A DNA stretch of 64,000 nt from UBA6898 sp964463135 (GTDB lineage Bacteria > Nitrospirota > Thermodesulfovibrionia > Thermodesulfovibrionales > UBA6898): positions 72,821 through 136,820 of the forward strand of contig CAYXBA010000011.1 of assembly GCA_964463135.1 (NCBI GenBank), written 5' to 3'. Of this stretch, positions 1 to 8,360 are shown piece after piece. Positions within the stretch are counted from its first letter, which is position 1; each line of letters opens with the position of its first letter. The notes beneath the pieces are model-generated. The model made no database searches and was not told the DNA's origin. It saw only the letters and a program-made list of their open reading frames with translations. A program made the translations under genes and the position numbers.

Positions 1-97
1 TGCCGAAAGATGCCACAAGGAATACCAGGCCGACCGCTATGACAAATTTCCGCCGCAGCTCGCTGAATGTTCCCCGACTGTCGCTGAAAAGGTCCAT
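1..97 (-). CDS. N-terminus of an unidentified membrane protein (cut by window edge)
   Basis: Reading the minus strand from an ATG at 97 gives an open frame running off the window edge. It begins MDLFSDSRGTFSELRRKF and passes into a hydrophobic stretch (VIAVGLVFLVASF) that looks like a first transmembrane segment or uncleaved signal anchor after a basic run. It starts 9 bases after the stop of the AI-2E-type permease on the same strand, so it is probably co-transcribed. A sensor kinase or other inner-membrane receptor would begin this way, but only about 32 residues are visible and the family cannot be named. The ribosome binding site is weak. Confidence 0.5.
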   Translation of the reverse strand, partial: MDLFSDSRGTFSELRRKFVIAVGLVFLVASFG

Positions 98-106
98 AGG
101 TCTATC

Positions 107-1210
107 TTAAACGATTATTTCGTGAGATTGCTTAAGCGTCTCCGCCGGCATGGTCCTGTTCCGCCTGTCCTCAAGGAAAATGACGATCACCTTCTGCAGG
201 ATCGTGACCGCGGGCACTGCCAGGACCATACCCATAATGCCGAAGAGCTTCTGTCCGGCAATAATGGTAATAACCAGGAGCATGGGGTGCAGTTTGACGC
301 TCCTGCCGATGGTGAGCGGCTGGACAACAAAGTCATCAAGGAGCTTGACACAGGTGTACAGAAGAAGGACATTCAGCAGTGGGCCGATCGTTTTGAACTG
401 GATAAAGGCAATAAGGGCGGCGATCAGGCACGAGACGATCGGGCCGATGTATGGAATGACATTTGCAGCAGCGGTCACAATGCCGAGTGTTATTGGATAG
501 TTCACGCCGAGCATTGCAAGGCCGATAGCAGCCATTGCGCCGACGGACGAACATTCGATCGCAAGCCCCCTGAGATAGCTGCCTGCAAGGATATCGATCT
601 CCGAAAGCGCAGCGATCGAGGTTTCCACGTATCCTGAGGGTATCCAGCGCATGATCTTCTTCAGGATTGCAGGCCAGTCCTTGAGGATGAAGAAGACGAA
701 AAAAGGAATGAGTATCATGGCGAAGGCTATGGATGCGGCCTGGCTGAAAACGTCGGTGACGTTCAGCATCTTCGAAAGCAGGTGGCTCGGCTGCGCAAGG
801 CCGGTCAGTATCTTGTCGATCAGTTCTTCGGCAAAGGGATACCCGCGCAGGTCCTGAAAGGCGGTCTCTGCCTGCTCTGTTATTATTGGCAGTCTTTCCG
901 TGAGATTCTTTGTCTCTGCCTGCAGGCAAGGGATGATCAGCAGGTCGGCAGCGATGAGCAGAAGGCCTGCAGCGAGATATACTGCTGCAACGGCAACGAT
1001 CCGTTTGATGCCGAGATATTCGATCCGCTTGATGACTGCACTGAGCAGGTACGCGCTGATACCGGCGATGAGAAGCAATACCAGCAGGCTTGCCGTGTGA
1101 TAAGCCATGACGACCAGCAGGCCGGCCAGAAGCAGGCCGATCACCCATCGCGGCATCTGGTGGTGGACCTTCTGTATCTCCTTCAGCAGTTCTCTATCAG
1201 GCGCTTTCAT
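107..1210 (-). CDS. AI-2E family transporter (PerM/YdiK-type membrane protein)
   Basis: The 367-aa protein is an inner-membrane permease-like protein of the AI-2E/PerM superfamily. Members include E. coli TqsA (autoinducer-2 export) and Na+/H+ antiporter-like proteins, so the substrate cannot be assigned. Several hydrophobic segments are visible: two near residues 20-60, one near 70-95, and a dense block from about 155 to the C-terminus. The family signature NVIPYIGPIVS lies in the C-terminal half, and the length is typical. The start overlaps the end of the upstream cyclic-nucleotide-binding gene by 14 bases, so the two are co-transcribed and translationally coupled. A regulatory link between them is inferred only. 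Confidence 0.85.
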   Translation of the reverse strand: MKAPDRELLKEIQKVHHQMPRWVIGLLLAGLLVVMAYHTASLLVLLLIAGISAYLLSAVIKRIEYLGIKRIVAVAAVYLAAGLLLIAADLLIIPCLQAETKNLTERLPIITEQAETAFQDLRGYPFAEELIDKILTGLAQPSHLLSKMLNVTDVFSQAASIAFAMILIPFFVFFILKDWPAILKKIMRWIPSGYVETSIAALSEIDILAGSYLRGLAIECSSVGAMAAIGLAMLGVNYPITLGIVTAAANVIPYIGPIVSCLIAALIAFIQFKTIGPLLNVLLLYTCVKLLDDFVVQPLTIGRSVKLHPMLLVITIIAGQKLFGIMGMVLAVPAVTILQKVIVIFLEDRRNRTMPAETLKQSHEIIV

Positions 1211-1670
1211 CCTGGTTCTTTCTCACGTATGCAGAGAGCAGCTCGACAAGGTTCAGCAGCACCCGCGACGAGATCGCTGGGCTCCCCTTGATGAGGTCAT
1301 CGAAATATGATTTGTACATGATAAGCAGGGTGGTCTGTTCCTGGGCAGTCGCAGCAGCATAGCGTGGCATCTGGTCTATGAGTGCGAGTTCTCCGAAATA
1401 CGACCCTGTCTTCAGTTCGGCAAGGACTGCACGGTCTCCCTTGCCCTTCTTTGCTATGGCGACAGAACCGTCGAGCACGATGTACAGGGCCTTGCCGATC
1501 TCGCCCTCCGCAAAGATAGGCTCGCCCGGCTTATATTCCTTTTCAACGAGGTCGACGAGAAGTTTCATCAGCAGGTTACGGCGCAGCCCTTTAAAGAGAT
1601 GGACCTTCTGCAGGATCTCCACCCTGCGTTCCTTTTCCTTGTCGAATGCCCAGTTGAACAGCTTTATCAT
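1197..1670 (-). CDS. Cyclic nucleotide-binding (CRP/PKA-type) domain protein without HTH
   Basis: The 157-aa protein is essentially a single cNMP-binding beta-barrel. After about 25 N-terminal residues come the strands of the fold and a phosphate-binding cassette (FGELALIDQMPRYAAATA, about residues 92-109) with the canonical GE and Arg-x-Ala pattern. The C-terminal helix ends without a DNA-binding helix-turn-helix, so it is not a CRP-like transcription factor. It could sense cAMP or c-di-GMP, or be a ligand-free scaffold. The ATG at 1670 is preceded by a good GGGGG ribosome binding site. It heads an operon with the AI-2E-type permease, whose start lies inside its 3' end. Confidence 0.8.
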   Translation of the reverse strand: MIKLFNWAFDKEKERRVEILQKVHLFKGLRRNLLMKLLVDLVEKEYKPGEPIFAEGEIGKALYIVLDGSVAIAKKGKGDRAVLAELKTGSYFGELALIDQMPRYAAATAQEQTTLLIMYKSYFDDLIKGSPAISSRVLLNLVELLSAYVRKNQDESA

Positions 1671-1894
1671 CGCGCCCCCTTTGTGATACTGGGAATTGTA
1701 CTATCTCTGCATGGCCATTGACAACAGGTAAATGAGGGAATGACCGTGAAAACGGGAAGAAAACGATAGTCTCAAGAATCTTTACGTACAGTCGACCTGG
1801 CAGCATCATCTGGTTTTTCTTGCGTTGTAATATTCATTAGGGGAACACAACTGGCAGCAGTTGTCAGCTGCTGTTACTTGCCCGAAAATGATGC

Positions 1895-1923
1895 TTGCTA
1901 TCTCATGATAAGATTAATATAAT
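1895..1923 (+). promoter_or_regulatory. Sigma70-type promoter for the DUF4143 ATPase
   Basis: TTGCTA at 1895-1900, a 17-base spacer and a perfect TATAAT at 1918-1923 sit just upstream of the ATPase gene. The predicted transcription start (about 1930) lies downstream of the in-frame TTG at 1928. This supports initiation at the ATG at 1961 with its GGAGAG ribosome binding site at 1952-1957. The rest of the 290-base gap (1671-1960) shows no gene. Confidence 0.6.
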
Positions 1924-1960
1924 GTAATTGAAATTAAAATACAATGACATTGGAGAGCTA

Positions 1961-3232
1961 ATGGACTTGCAAGGCTTTAACCCCTGGTGGAAGACAGGAA
2001 AGATATTCCCTGAGTTTATTGGAAGAAAGAGAAAGATATTCAAAGAGATCGTCCAGTATATAGATAAGCGACAGATCGTGCTGTTTACCGGCCTTAGAAG
2101 GGTCGGCAAGACGACCCTCATGTACCAGATCATGGATGGACTCATCGGCAAGAATACGAACCCTTACCATATCCTGTATTTTTCGTTCGATGAAATGAAG
2201 TATGACCTGGAAGAGATCATTAAACAGTATGAAACTGATGTTCTCCGGGATGATATATCCAAAAAGAAGGTCTATATATTCCTTGATGAGATACAGAAGC
2301 TTGAGGGCTGGCCTTCAAAGGTGAAACTCCTCTATGACGCAAACCCGAAATTGAAGATCTTCCTCACCGGTTCGGCACAGATAACCATGTGGCAGGGCAC
2401 AAGAGAAAGCCTGGCAGGCAGATTCTTTGATTTCATGATCAAACCCCTGGATTTTGAAGAATACCTCGATTTTAAAGAGGCTGGAATAGACCGGGACAGG
2501 GAGAAGCTCTTCGAAAAGGAACTGAAAAGGCATATGGCTGTATTTTTGAAAACTGGAGGGTTTATCGAGGCCCTTGATATGGAGGAGCCTGTGCTCAGGA
2601 AATACCTCAAAGAGAGCCTTCTTGAGCGGGTCATCTTTGTGGACATCCCCCAGACCTTCAAACTCGATCTGCCCGATCTGCTCATGAAACTTTTGACTAT
2701 TACTGCTTCAAGGCCGGGCTTTTATCTTGATTACAAAAATCTGAGCAATGACCTTAACGTTGATCAGCGGACCATTGCGAATTATATCTCATATCTTGAA
2801 TATGCTCTATTCCTGCAGAAGCTTTATAACTATTCGAAAAACCTCCTTACCAGCGAGAAGAAGGTGAAAAGGCTCTATCTCTGCAACACGGCATTTACGC
2901 TGGCGCTGAACCCGCAGGCCGATCTGCCGACTGTATTGGAGCAGTTCTTTGTGAACAGTCTCGACGCAAAGTTCTTTCTGAAGACCCCGCAGAAAGAGGA
3001 GATCGACATTATTCATGCCCATGATAAAACTGTTCTGCCAGTGGAGATCAAGATCAAGGCAAAGATAAAAAAAGATGATATTAAGACGCTCTTCAAATTC
3101 CTTGAAAGAAACAACCTCAGGAAGGCGCTACTTGTCACTCTTGATACTGAAACGATATTCGAAAGGGAGGACCTTTTGATCGAGGCGATACCTTATTGGA
3201 AATACTGGAGCATCAGAGCGAGGCTAAGCTGA
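1961..3232 (+). CDS. AAA ATPase with DUF4143 C-terminal domain
   Basis: The 423-aa protein belongs to the widespread archaeal-type ATPase/DUF4143 family (AAA_14), whose cellular role is not settled. Walker A is GLRRVGKTT at residues 44-52, Walker B is VYIFLDE at 104-110, and a sensor-like FLTGSAQ follows near residue 130. The C-terminal part (about 270-423) has the DUF4143 winged-helix and nuclease-like pattern, including the VEIKIK motif near residue 365. I chose the ATG at 1961 because GGAGAG precedes it and the likely promoter lies between it and earlier in-frame starts. The gene stands alone with intergenic DNA on both sides, as is usual for this mobile-looking family. Confidence 0.85.
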   Translation: MDLQGFNPWWKTGKIFPEFIGRKRKIFKEIVQYIDKRQIVLFTGLRRVGKTTLMYQIMDGLIGKNTNPYHILYFSFDEMKYDLEEIIKQYETDVLRDDISKKKVYIFLDEIQKLEGWPSKVKLLYDANPKLKIFLTGSAQITMWQGTRESLAGRFFDFMIKPLDFEEYLDFKEAGIDRDREKLFEKELKRHMAVFLKTGGFIEALDMEEPVLRKYLKESLLERVIFVDIPQTFKLDLPDLLMKLLTITASRPGFYLDYKNLSNDLNVDQRTIANYISYLEYALFLQKLYNYSKNLLTSEKKVKRLYLCNTAFTLALNPQADLPTVLEQFFVNSLDAKFFLKTPQKEEIDIIHAHDKTVLPVEIKIKAKIKKDDIKTLFKFLERNNLRKALLVTLDTETIFEREDLLIEAIPYWKYWSIRARLS

Positions 3233-3385
3233 GTGCACCAGCGCAAACAATTTCCTTGACAACTTTCTTTTCCACCGCTATTCTCTGAAAAATATAGAGC
3301 TGGGCAAAATATGAAAGGCCCCTCAGGGATTGGCTGATATCTGAAAGGAAGGGGTGATTTTGGGGCAAGGTGGGAATTGGTCATT

Positions 3386-3700
3386 ATGAAAAATAGATTA
3401 GCACTTCTGCTTCTTCTGACAACAATGAGTATTGGCTGTCTATCCCATGATCAGGCAAAGCTCCTATTCATTCAAGAAAGAGATTTTGACAGAGGCAGGC
3501 TTATTAGGCAGGTGCCTCTGCCCCAGCCGATTAAGATCGAGGTGGTAGACGAAAAAACGAGTCTTTATATTTATGAATTTAAAAGAACCGGATGTCAATG
3601 GTCATATACGGTAGACAATGAGAGTAAACGAATTCTTTCATGGCAATACATTAGCGATCCAGATTTATGTTACATGAAAGTAAGCTATGGCGGAAGCTAG
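3386..3700 (+). CDS. Small predicted lipoprotein, unknown function
   Basis: The 104-aa protein begins with a lipoprotein signal: basic MKNR, then a hydrophobic core, then a lipobox-like SIGC placing the lipidated cysteine near residue 18. The mature part of about 85 residues is polar, with two further cysteines (one in RTGCQWS, one near the end in DLCYMK) that could form a disulfide. I do not recognise a family. The ATG at 3386 is preferred to the upstream TTG at 3377 because it directly starts the signal peptide and has an AAGGTGGG-like site upstream. It is an isolated gene between the DUF4143 ATPase and the partner-switch operon. Confidence 0.6.
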   Translation: MKNRLALLLLLTTMSIGCLSHDQAKLLFIQERDFDRGRLIRQVPLPQPIKIEVVDEKTSLYIYEFKRTGCQWSYTVDNESKRILSWQYISDPDLCYMKVSYGGS

Positions 3701-3822
3701 CGAATCTGAAGCAGCGAATTGCTCCTGCAAATTTCTTAATCCCGCACGCAGAATAACCATAAATACCTTTTCCCTCTTATTTCCCTTGAAAACCTGAGGG
3801 GAACTGGTATTCAATAGGGGCT

Positions 3823-5127
3823 ATGGAAGAGAAGCGCCCGCTGACCGCAGCAGAGGAGCACCTCAAAAGCATGGAGCAGAAGGTCGAGGACCTGCGGCTG
3901 CTCATGGATGTCTCCTCCATCATCTCCTCCACCCTCGACTTCAATGAACTGATCGGCCTGGTCATGGAAAAGGCGAAGGAAGTCATGCATGCCGATGCCT
4001 GCTCGATCCTTGTGTATAACAAAAAGACCGGGCGGCTTGAGTTCGAGGTTGCGCTCAGCAGCGACGGCGAGAGCGGCGATATTCTCAAAAAACATGTCAC
4101 CCTCGGTCTTGGCGAAGGCATTGCCGGCTGGGTCGCACAGAACCTTGAACCGGTCGTTGTCGGGCAGGCAGCCGACGATGACCGCCATTCGGGCGAGGCT
4201 GACACCAAGACAGGTTTTACCACGCGGAGTATGATCGCGGTGCCTTTGGTCGGCAGATCAGGTCTGATCGGCGTTGCCGAGATACTGAACCCCATCGGCA
4301 GGGATATTTTTTCAGCATATGATCTCGAGATATTCCAGGCCCTCTGCAGACAGATCGCGGTTGCGATGGAAAATGCGGTCTTCCACCAGGAGTCACTCGA
4401 AAAAGAGCGGCTCAAACAGGAGCTTGAACTTGCGGCAACGATCCAAAGGAGCTTCCTGCCTCCGCTGCCGGTCTATGAAAAAGGGATGTTTCGGATTTCA
4501 GGATATACGCTCCCTGCCAAGCATGTGGGCGGCGATCTCTATGATTTCGTTGACCCGGTTGAGGGCAAGGTCGGGGTGCTGATCGGCGATATCTCGGGTA
4601 AGGGCGTCTCTGCTGCGCTCTTTATGGCAAAGGCGATCAGCGATTTCAGGTACCAGATGCATGGCAAGGACGATCCGGGTCAGGTGATGAGCAGCCTTAA
4701 TAAACAGATGTCGAACACGCCGAGGGGCATGTTCCTGACCGCTATGTACGCGGTCGCGGATATGCAGACAGGCAGCGTAAAGGTCTCTGTTGCAGGCCAC
4801 CCGCCGTTTCTCTGGATCACAGCAGATGAGGTGAAGGTGATGGACCTTGAGGGAGGCCCTCCTGTCGGCATCATGGAGATGGACTATCCGGCCAATGAAC
4901 TGACGCTCGCTCCCGGAGACAGGATGATCATGGTGACTGACGGTGTCTTCGATGCGAAGAACAGCGCAGGCAAGAGGCTCGGCTTTGAAGATATCGTTGC
5001 CTTTGCGACCCGCAACAAACAGGATGAGCGTTTGACAGACCTTATCGTCGATTTTGTTAGCAAATTTACCGGTGAGGCGGACAGGGCGGACGACCTTACG
5101 ATCGTTGAACTGAGGCGAGTGACATGA
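3823..5127 (+). CDS. GAF-SpoIIE (PP2C-type) serine phosphatase, RsbU-like
   Basis: The 434-aa protein has a short helical N-terminus, a GAF sensory domain (about residues 25-190), a coiled linker, and a SpoIIE/PPM phosphatase domain (about 205-434). The metal-binding and catalytic motifs are present: GDLYDF near 236, GDISGKGVSAALF near 254, TDGVFDA near 371 and a terminal DDLTI near 424. In partner-switching systems such a phosphatase removes phosphate from a STAS-domain antagonist. That partner is two genes downstream. There is no membrane segment, so the input is cytosolic, through GAF. It is the first gene of the operon that continues into the Mla lipid-transport genes, and its stop overlaps the next start as ATGA. 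Confidence 0.92.
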   Translation: MEEKRPLTAAEEHLKSMEQKVEDLRLLMDVSSIISSTLDFNELIGLVMEKAKEVMHADACSILVYNKKTGRLEFEVALSSDGESGDILKKHVTLGLGEGIAGWVAQNLEPVVVGQAADDDRHSGEADTKTGFTTRSMIAVPLVGRSGLIGVAEILNPIGRDIFSAYDLEIFQALCRQIAVAMENAVFHQESLEKERLKQELELAATIQRSFLPPLPVYEKGMFRISGYTLPAKHVGGDLYDFVDPVEGKVGVLIGDISGKGVSAALFMAKAISDFRYQMHGKDDPGQVMSSLNKQMSNTPRGMFLTAMYAVADMQTGSVKVSVAGHPPFLWITADEVKVMDLEGGPPVGIMEMDYPANELTLAPGDRMIMVTDGVFDAKNSAGKRLGFEDIVAFATRNKQDERLTDLIVDFVSKFTGEADRADDLTIVELRRVT

Positions 5128-5546
5128 AGACGGAGGTGACCATAAAGGTCCTTTCGCATCCGCGTTACCTCTGCCTGATCCGCGATGTTACTGCGAGGTT
5201 CTGCGCTACCTGCGGTCTTGATGATGAGCTGACCGGCCAGATAAAGCTTGCCGTGGATGAGGCCTGCTCCAATGTGATCAAGTATGCATACCGTGGAGAC
5301 ACTTCAAAGGTAATTGTTGTAAAATACGGCTGTTTGAAGAAGCAGATCACCATTGTTATCGAGGACAGCGGTGAAAAGGCTGATCCTGAAAAGATCCGGG
5401 GACGGGACCTTGAGGATGTGAGGCCGGGCGGTCTCGGCATGCATTTTATCAGAAGGGTCTTTGACCGGGTCGAGTTTGATGCAAAAAAGGTGAAGGGCAA
5501 CAGGCTGCTCCTCGTGAAGCAGACAGGGAGAAATAATGAATTGTGA
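5124..5546 (+). CDS. RsbW/SpoIIAB-like HATPase serine kinase
   Basis: The 140-aa single-domain GHKL ATPase has the anti-sigma-factor kinase layout: N-box DEACSNVIKYAY (about residues 49-60), G1-box EDSGEKAD (about 80-88) and the glycine lid RPGGLGMHFIRR near residue 104. Such proteins phosphorylate a serine on a STAS partner and bind either that partner or a target such as a sigma factor. The gene overlaps the phosphatase by 4 bases and the STAS gene by 11, giving a compact three-gene switch. No sigma-factor gene is adjacent, so the target is not obvious. The Mla transporter downstream is one candidate. Confidence 0.9.
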   Translation: MKTEVTIKVLSHPRYLCLIRDVTARFCATCGLDDELTGQIKLAVDEACSNVIKYAYRGDTSKVIVVKYGCLKKQITIVIEDSGEKADPEKIRGRDLEDVRPGGLGMHFIRRVFDRVEFDAKKVKGNRLLLVKQTGRNNEL

Positions 5547-5865
5547 GATAGGCGACTACAAAGGACATATGGTCATCTCGGTGAGCGGCGAGGTCGATAT
5601 GCATTCGTCGCCCGTGCTGCGGGAAAAACTGCTCGGCGTTATAAAGAACAAGCCTCCGCGTCTTATCGTCAACTTCAGGGACGTATCCTATATAGACAGT
5701 TCCGGCATAGCGACCTTTGTCGAAGGACTGAAGCATGTGAAGGCGTATCAGGGGAGGCTGCAGTTCTCCGAGCTCCCCCAGTCCATCCTGGACATATTCA
5801 GCTTTTCGAAGCTTGACAAGGTCTTTGAGATCTGCGGAAACCTGGACGATGCTGTCAGCCGCTGA
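5536..5865 (+). CDS. STAS-domain protein (anti-anti-sigma / MlaB-like)
   Basis: The 109-aa protein is one STAS domain with the phosphorylation-loop signature YIDSSGIATF (residues 52-61; D54, S55, S56, G57). It matches phosphorylatable antagonists of the SpoIIAA/RsbV type. It is encoded between its presumed kinase and phosphatase on one side and mlaE on the other, 22 bases upstream of mlaE. In E. coli the Mla ABC transporter has its own STAS subunit, MlaB, bound to MlaF, so this protein could serve as a phospho-regulated MlaB. An alternative is ordinary partner switching with a distant sigma factor. The fold is clear from sequence; the choice of partner is inference. Confidence 0.9.
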   Translation: MNCEIGDYKGHMVISVSGEVDMHSSPVLREKLLGVIKNKPPRLIVNFRDVSYIDSSGIATFVEGLKHVKAYQGRLQFSELPQSILDIFSFSKLDKVFEICGNLDDAVSR

Positions 5866-5887
5866 TCGCATGATTGCGGCCGCCTGA

Positions 5888-6652
5888 ATGGCCTTCACTC
5901 TCCTGAAAGATATCACCGATGCCTCGCGCATCATCAACAAATCCTTCTACTGGACCTTTATCTCGCCGTTCAGAGGCAAGGCTGTCCGCGTTAAGGCCAC
6001 GATCTCCGAGATGGTCAAGGCAGGATACAACTCCGTGCCGATCGTTGCGGTCATCTCTTTTTTTGTCGGCATAATCCTTGCCCTCCAGGCTGCGTACCAG
6101 CTGAAGCGCGTCGGGGCACTCATCTACGTTGCCAATCTTGTCGGCGTGTCTCTTACACGGGAACTGAGCCCGATCCTGACCGCGATCATTGTCTCGGGCA
6201 GGAGCGGTTCTGCCTTTGCCGCAGAGATCGGCTCGATGAAGGCTGCGGAAGAGGTGGATGCGCTCGTCACCATGGGCATAAACCCGGTGCGGTTCCTGGT
6301 AAGCCCGAAGCTCCTGGCGCTCATGGTCATGGTCCCTGCGCTTACCATACTCTCTGATGTGATCGGGATTCTTGGCGGTTTCCTTCTTTCGACCACTGTT
6401 TTGGAGATCAATGCCTATAACTACTATCAGCAGACCTTGAACGCCCTGCTGGTAAAGGATGTCTTTACCGGCCTGATCAAGGCCTGGGCCTTTGGCATCG
6501 TGATAACCATTGTCGGCGCGTATCAGGGCTTCAAGGTCGAAGGCGGCGCAGAGGAAGTCGGCCGCAGAACAACCTCCTCGGTCGTGGTGTCCATCTTTCT
6601 GGTGATCATTTTTGACCTCTTCTTCACTACGCTCTTTTACTATTTCACATGA
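5888..6652 (+). CDS. mlaE: MlaE-type lipid ABC transporter permease
   Basis: The 254-aa integral membrane protein matches the MlaE/TrnSL permease family in length and pattern. An amphipathic N-terminal region is followed by hydrophobic segments, including VPIVAVISFFVGIILALQA (about residues 50-68). The conserved cytosolic loop with ELSPILTAIIVSGRSGSAFAAE follows, then GSMKAAEEVDAL and terminal membrane helices. It transports phospholipids between the inner membrane and a periplasmic MCE protein as a dimer, with two ATPase subunits. It is encoded directly after the STAS gene and 7 bases before mlaF. This is a standard Mla core apart from the signalling genes upstream. Confidence 0.93.
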   Translation: MAFTLLKDITDASRIINKSFYWTFISPFRGKAVRVKATISEMVKAGYNSVPIVAVISFFVGIILALQAAYQLKRVGALIYVANLVGVSLTRELSPILTAIIVSGRSGSAFAAEIGSMKAAEEVDALVTMGINPVRFLVSPKLLALMVMVPALTILSDVIGILGGFLLSTTVLEINAYNYYQQTLNALLVKDVFTGLIKAWAFGIVITIVGAYQGFKVEGGAEEVGRRTTSSVVVSIFLVIIFDLFFTTLFYYFT

Positions 6653-6659
6653 GAGGATA

Positions 6660-7466
6660 ATGGCAGAAGACAGGGATATAGCCATTGAGGTTACAGGGCT
6701 CAGGACAAAATACGGCGACCGCGAGGTGCTGAAAGGCCTGACCTTTGCCATTCCGAGGGGCAAGACCACGGTCATCCTCGGCGGCAGCGGCTGCGGCAAG
6801 AGCACGCTCCTGAAGCATCTCATCGGCCTGCTCAAGCCTTCTGAGGGGAGCATAAAGATTCTCGGCCAGGAGATAACCGGCCTGACAGAGCCGGAGATGG
6901 ATGAAGTAAGGAAGAAGATGGGTGTGTCATTTCAGGGATCTGCTCTGCTCAATTCTCTCACCATCGCTGATAATGTCGCCCTGCCGATCAAGGAGCATAC
7001 CAGGATAGATAAAGATACCATGCAGACCATGATCAGAATTAAACTCAATCTGGTTGGGCTGCCTGGTTTCGGCCATTTTTATCCATCCCAGCTTTCGGGC
7101 GGCATGAAGAAGAGGGCCGGGATTGCGAGGGCGCTGGCGCTTGATCCAACGTTACTCTTCTTCGATGAGCCGTCTGCCGGTCTTGACCCGGTCACTGCAG
7201 CCGGTCTTGATAATCTGATCCTGGGTCTGCAGAAGAACTTCAGGATGACGATCGTTGTCGTGACCCATGAACTGCCGAGTGTTTTTGCAATTGCTGATTA
7301 TGTTATCATGCTCGACAAGGGGCAGGTGCTGTTCTTCGGCCCGCTTGAGGATCTGAAGGCCTCTGACCATCCGCGGATTAAGCAGTTCCTTGACAGAAGA
7401 TGGGAAGAGGAAGAAATGTCAGAGGAAGATCAATGGCGAGCGGTTGTCGAGGATAAAATCTCATGA
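6660..7466 (+). CDS. mlaF: MlaF-type lipid ABC transporter ATPase
   Basis: The 268-aa ABC ATPase has Walker A GGSGCGKST (about residues 41-49), signature LSGGMKKRAGIARAL (about 145), Walker B LLFFDEPSAGLDP (about 165) and H-loop VVVTHEL near 201. The GMKKR form of the signature and the extended C-terminus are typical of Mla/Ttg2A-type ATPases. The ATG at 6660 is preferred to an upstream in-frame start inside mlaE because GAGAGG precedes it at 6651-6656, immediately after the mlaE stop. It powers lipid movement through MlaE. In E. coli the STAS protein MlaB binds this subunit, which is relevant to the STAS gene of this operon. Confidence 0.94.
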   Translation: MAEDRDIAIEVTGLRTKYGDREVLKGLTFAIPRGKTTVILGGSGCGKSTLLKHLIGLLKPSEGSIKILGQEITGLTEPEMDEVRKKMGVSFQGSALLNSLTIADNVALPIKEHTRIDKDTMQTMIRIKLNLVGLPGFGHFYPSQLSGGMKKRAGIARALALDPTLLFFDEPSAGLDPVTAAGLDNLILGLQKNFRMTIVVVTHELPSVFAIADYVIMLDKGQVLFFGPLEDLKASDHPRIKQFLDRRWEEEEMSEEDQWRAVVEDKIS

Positions 7467-7484
7467 AAAATATGAGGGGGCGCT

Positions 7485-8360
7485 TTGAGAGAAGAGATTA
7501 AGGCCGGACTGATAATTGTCGTATCCATGATCCTGCTTACCGGGTTGATAATCCTTATCGGCGGCTCGCAGTTCCTCGACAAGTTCGACACATACTATAT
7601 CAAGGTGAAGAATGCCGCAGGTCTTGAGCCTGGCGCACAGGTCAAGCTGGGCGGCGTGAGGATCGGCAGGGTTGTCAGCGTCAAAGAACCGCAGGGGGCC
7701 GGGGAGTCGGTCCTTGTCGAGATCGGCATCAAGAAGGGCAAGCCTATCTATAAAGGCACCAAGGCGTCCGTAACCCAGGTCGGTTTTGTCGGCGACATTT
7801 ATCTGCTCCTTTCTGTCACGGATACGGTGAATGAACGGATCAAGCCCGGCGATGTGATACCTTCCGAAGAGGTCGTAGATTTCGGGGTCATCATGTCAAA
7901 GGTCGAAGGTTTGTCAAAGTCGCTCGATACCCTTATTCGGGATGTGAACAAGGTTTTCAGTCCGGAGAATGTAAAGCAGGTTGAATCCCTGTTAGGCAAT
8001 ACCAATAAGGCGATCGTTTCGGCAACCTCCAATATCGATAAAATGACCGCTGATATCAGGATGACGGCTGACAAGCTCTCGAAGGTGCTGAATGAACTTG
8101 AAGGCCTGGTCAGCAACAACAAGGGTGAGTTTACCCAGGTTCTGAAAAAAGCGCACGAGGCCTTGGACAAGGCCGACGGCATGCTGGGCAGCATCGAGAA
8201 GTCGTCGAAGACAGTCGACAGGGCGGTTGATCAGCAGTCGCAGAATCTTGATGCGCTGCTCAACAGCATGACCAGGACCACTGACGAACTCCAGGACCTT
8301 ATCCACGAGATAAAGAGCAAGCCCTGGAGCATAATCTACAAAGAAGGGAAGGGTGAGTAA
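7485..8360 (+). CDS. mlaD: MlaD-type MCE-domain lipid-binding protein
   Basis: The 291-aa protein has one N-terminal membrane anchor (about residues 9-27) followed by an MCE domain (about 37-115, with AAGLEPGAQVKLGGVRIGRV). A long helical C-terminal region (about 120-291) has many spaced hydrophobic residues and could extend as a coiled coil or tunnel. It is the periplasmic lipid carrier of the MlaFED complex. E. coli MlaD is only about 180 aa, so the tail is longer and more like the bridging MCE proteins of other diderms. The start is a TTG at 7485 with AGGGGG just upstream; the nearby ATGs are out of frame. Confidence 0.9.
   Translation: MREEIKAGLIIVVSMILLTGLIILIGGSQFLDKFDTYYIKVKNAAGLEPGAQVKLGGVRIGRVVSVKEPQGAGESVLVEIGIKKGKPIYKGTKASVTQVGFVGDIYLLLSVTDTVNERIKPGDVIPSEEVVDFGVIMSKVEGLSKSLDTLIRDVNKVFSPENVKQVESLLGNTNKAIVSATSNIDKMTADIRMTADKLSKVLNELEGLVSNNKGEFTQVLKKAHEALDKADGMLGSIEKSSKTVDRAVDQQSQNLDALLNSMTRTTDELQDLIHEIKSKPWSIIYKEGKGE

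Noticed and set aside
1718..1723. TTGACA upstream of the cNMP gene region
   Set aside because: It lies on the wrong strand for the cNMP gene, and no -10 at 16-18 bases faces the plus-strand ATPase.
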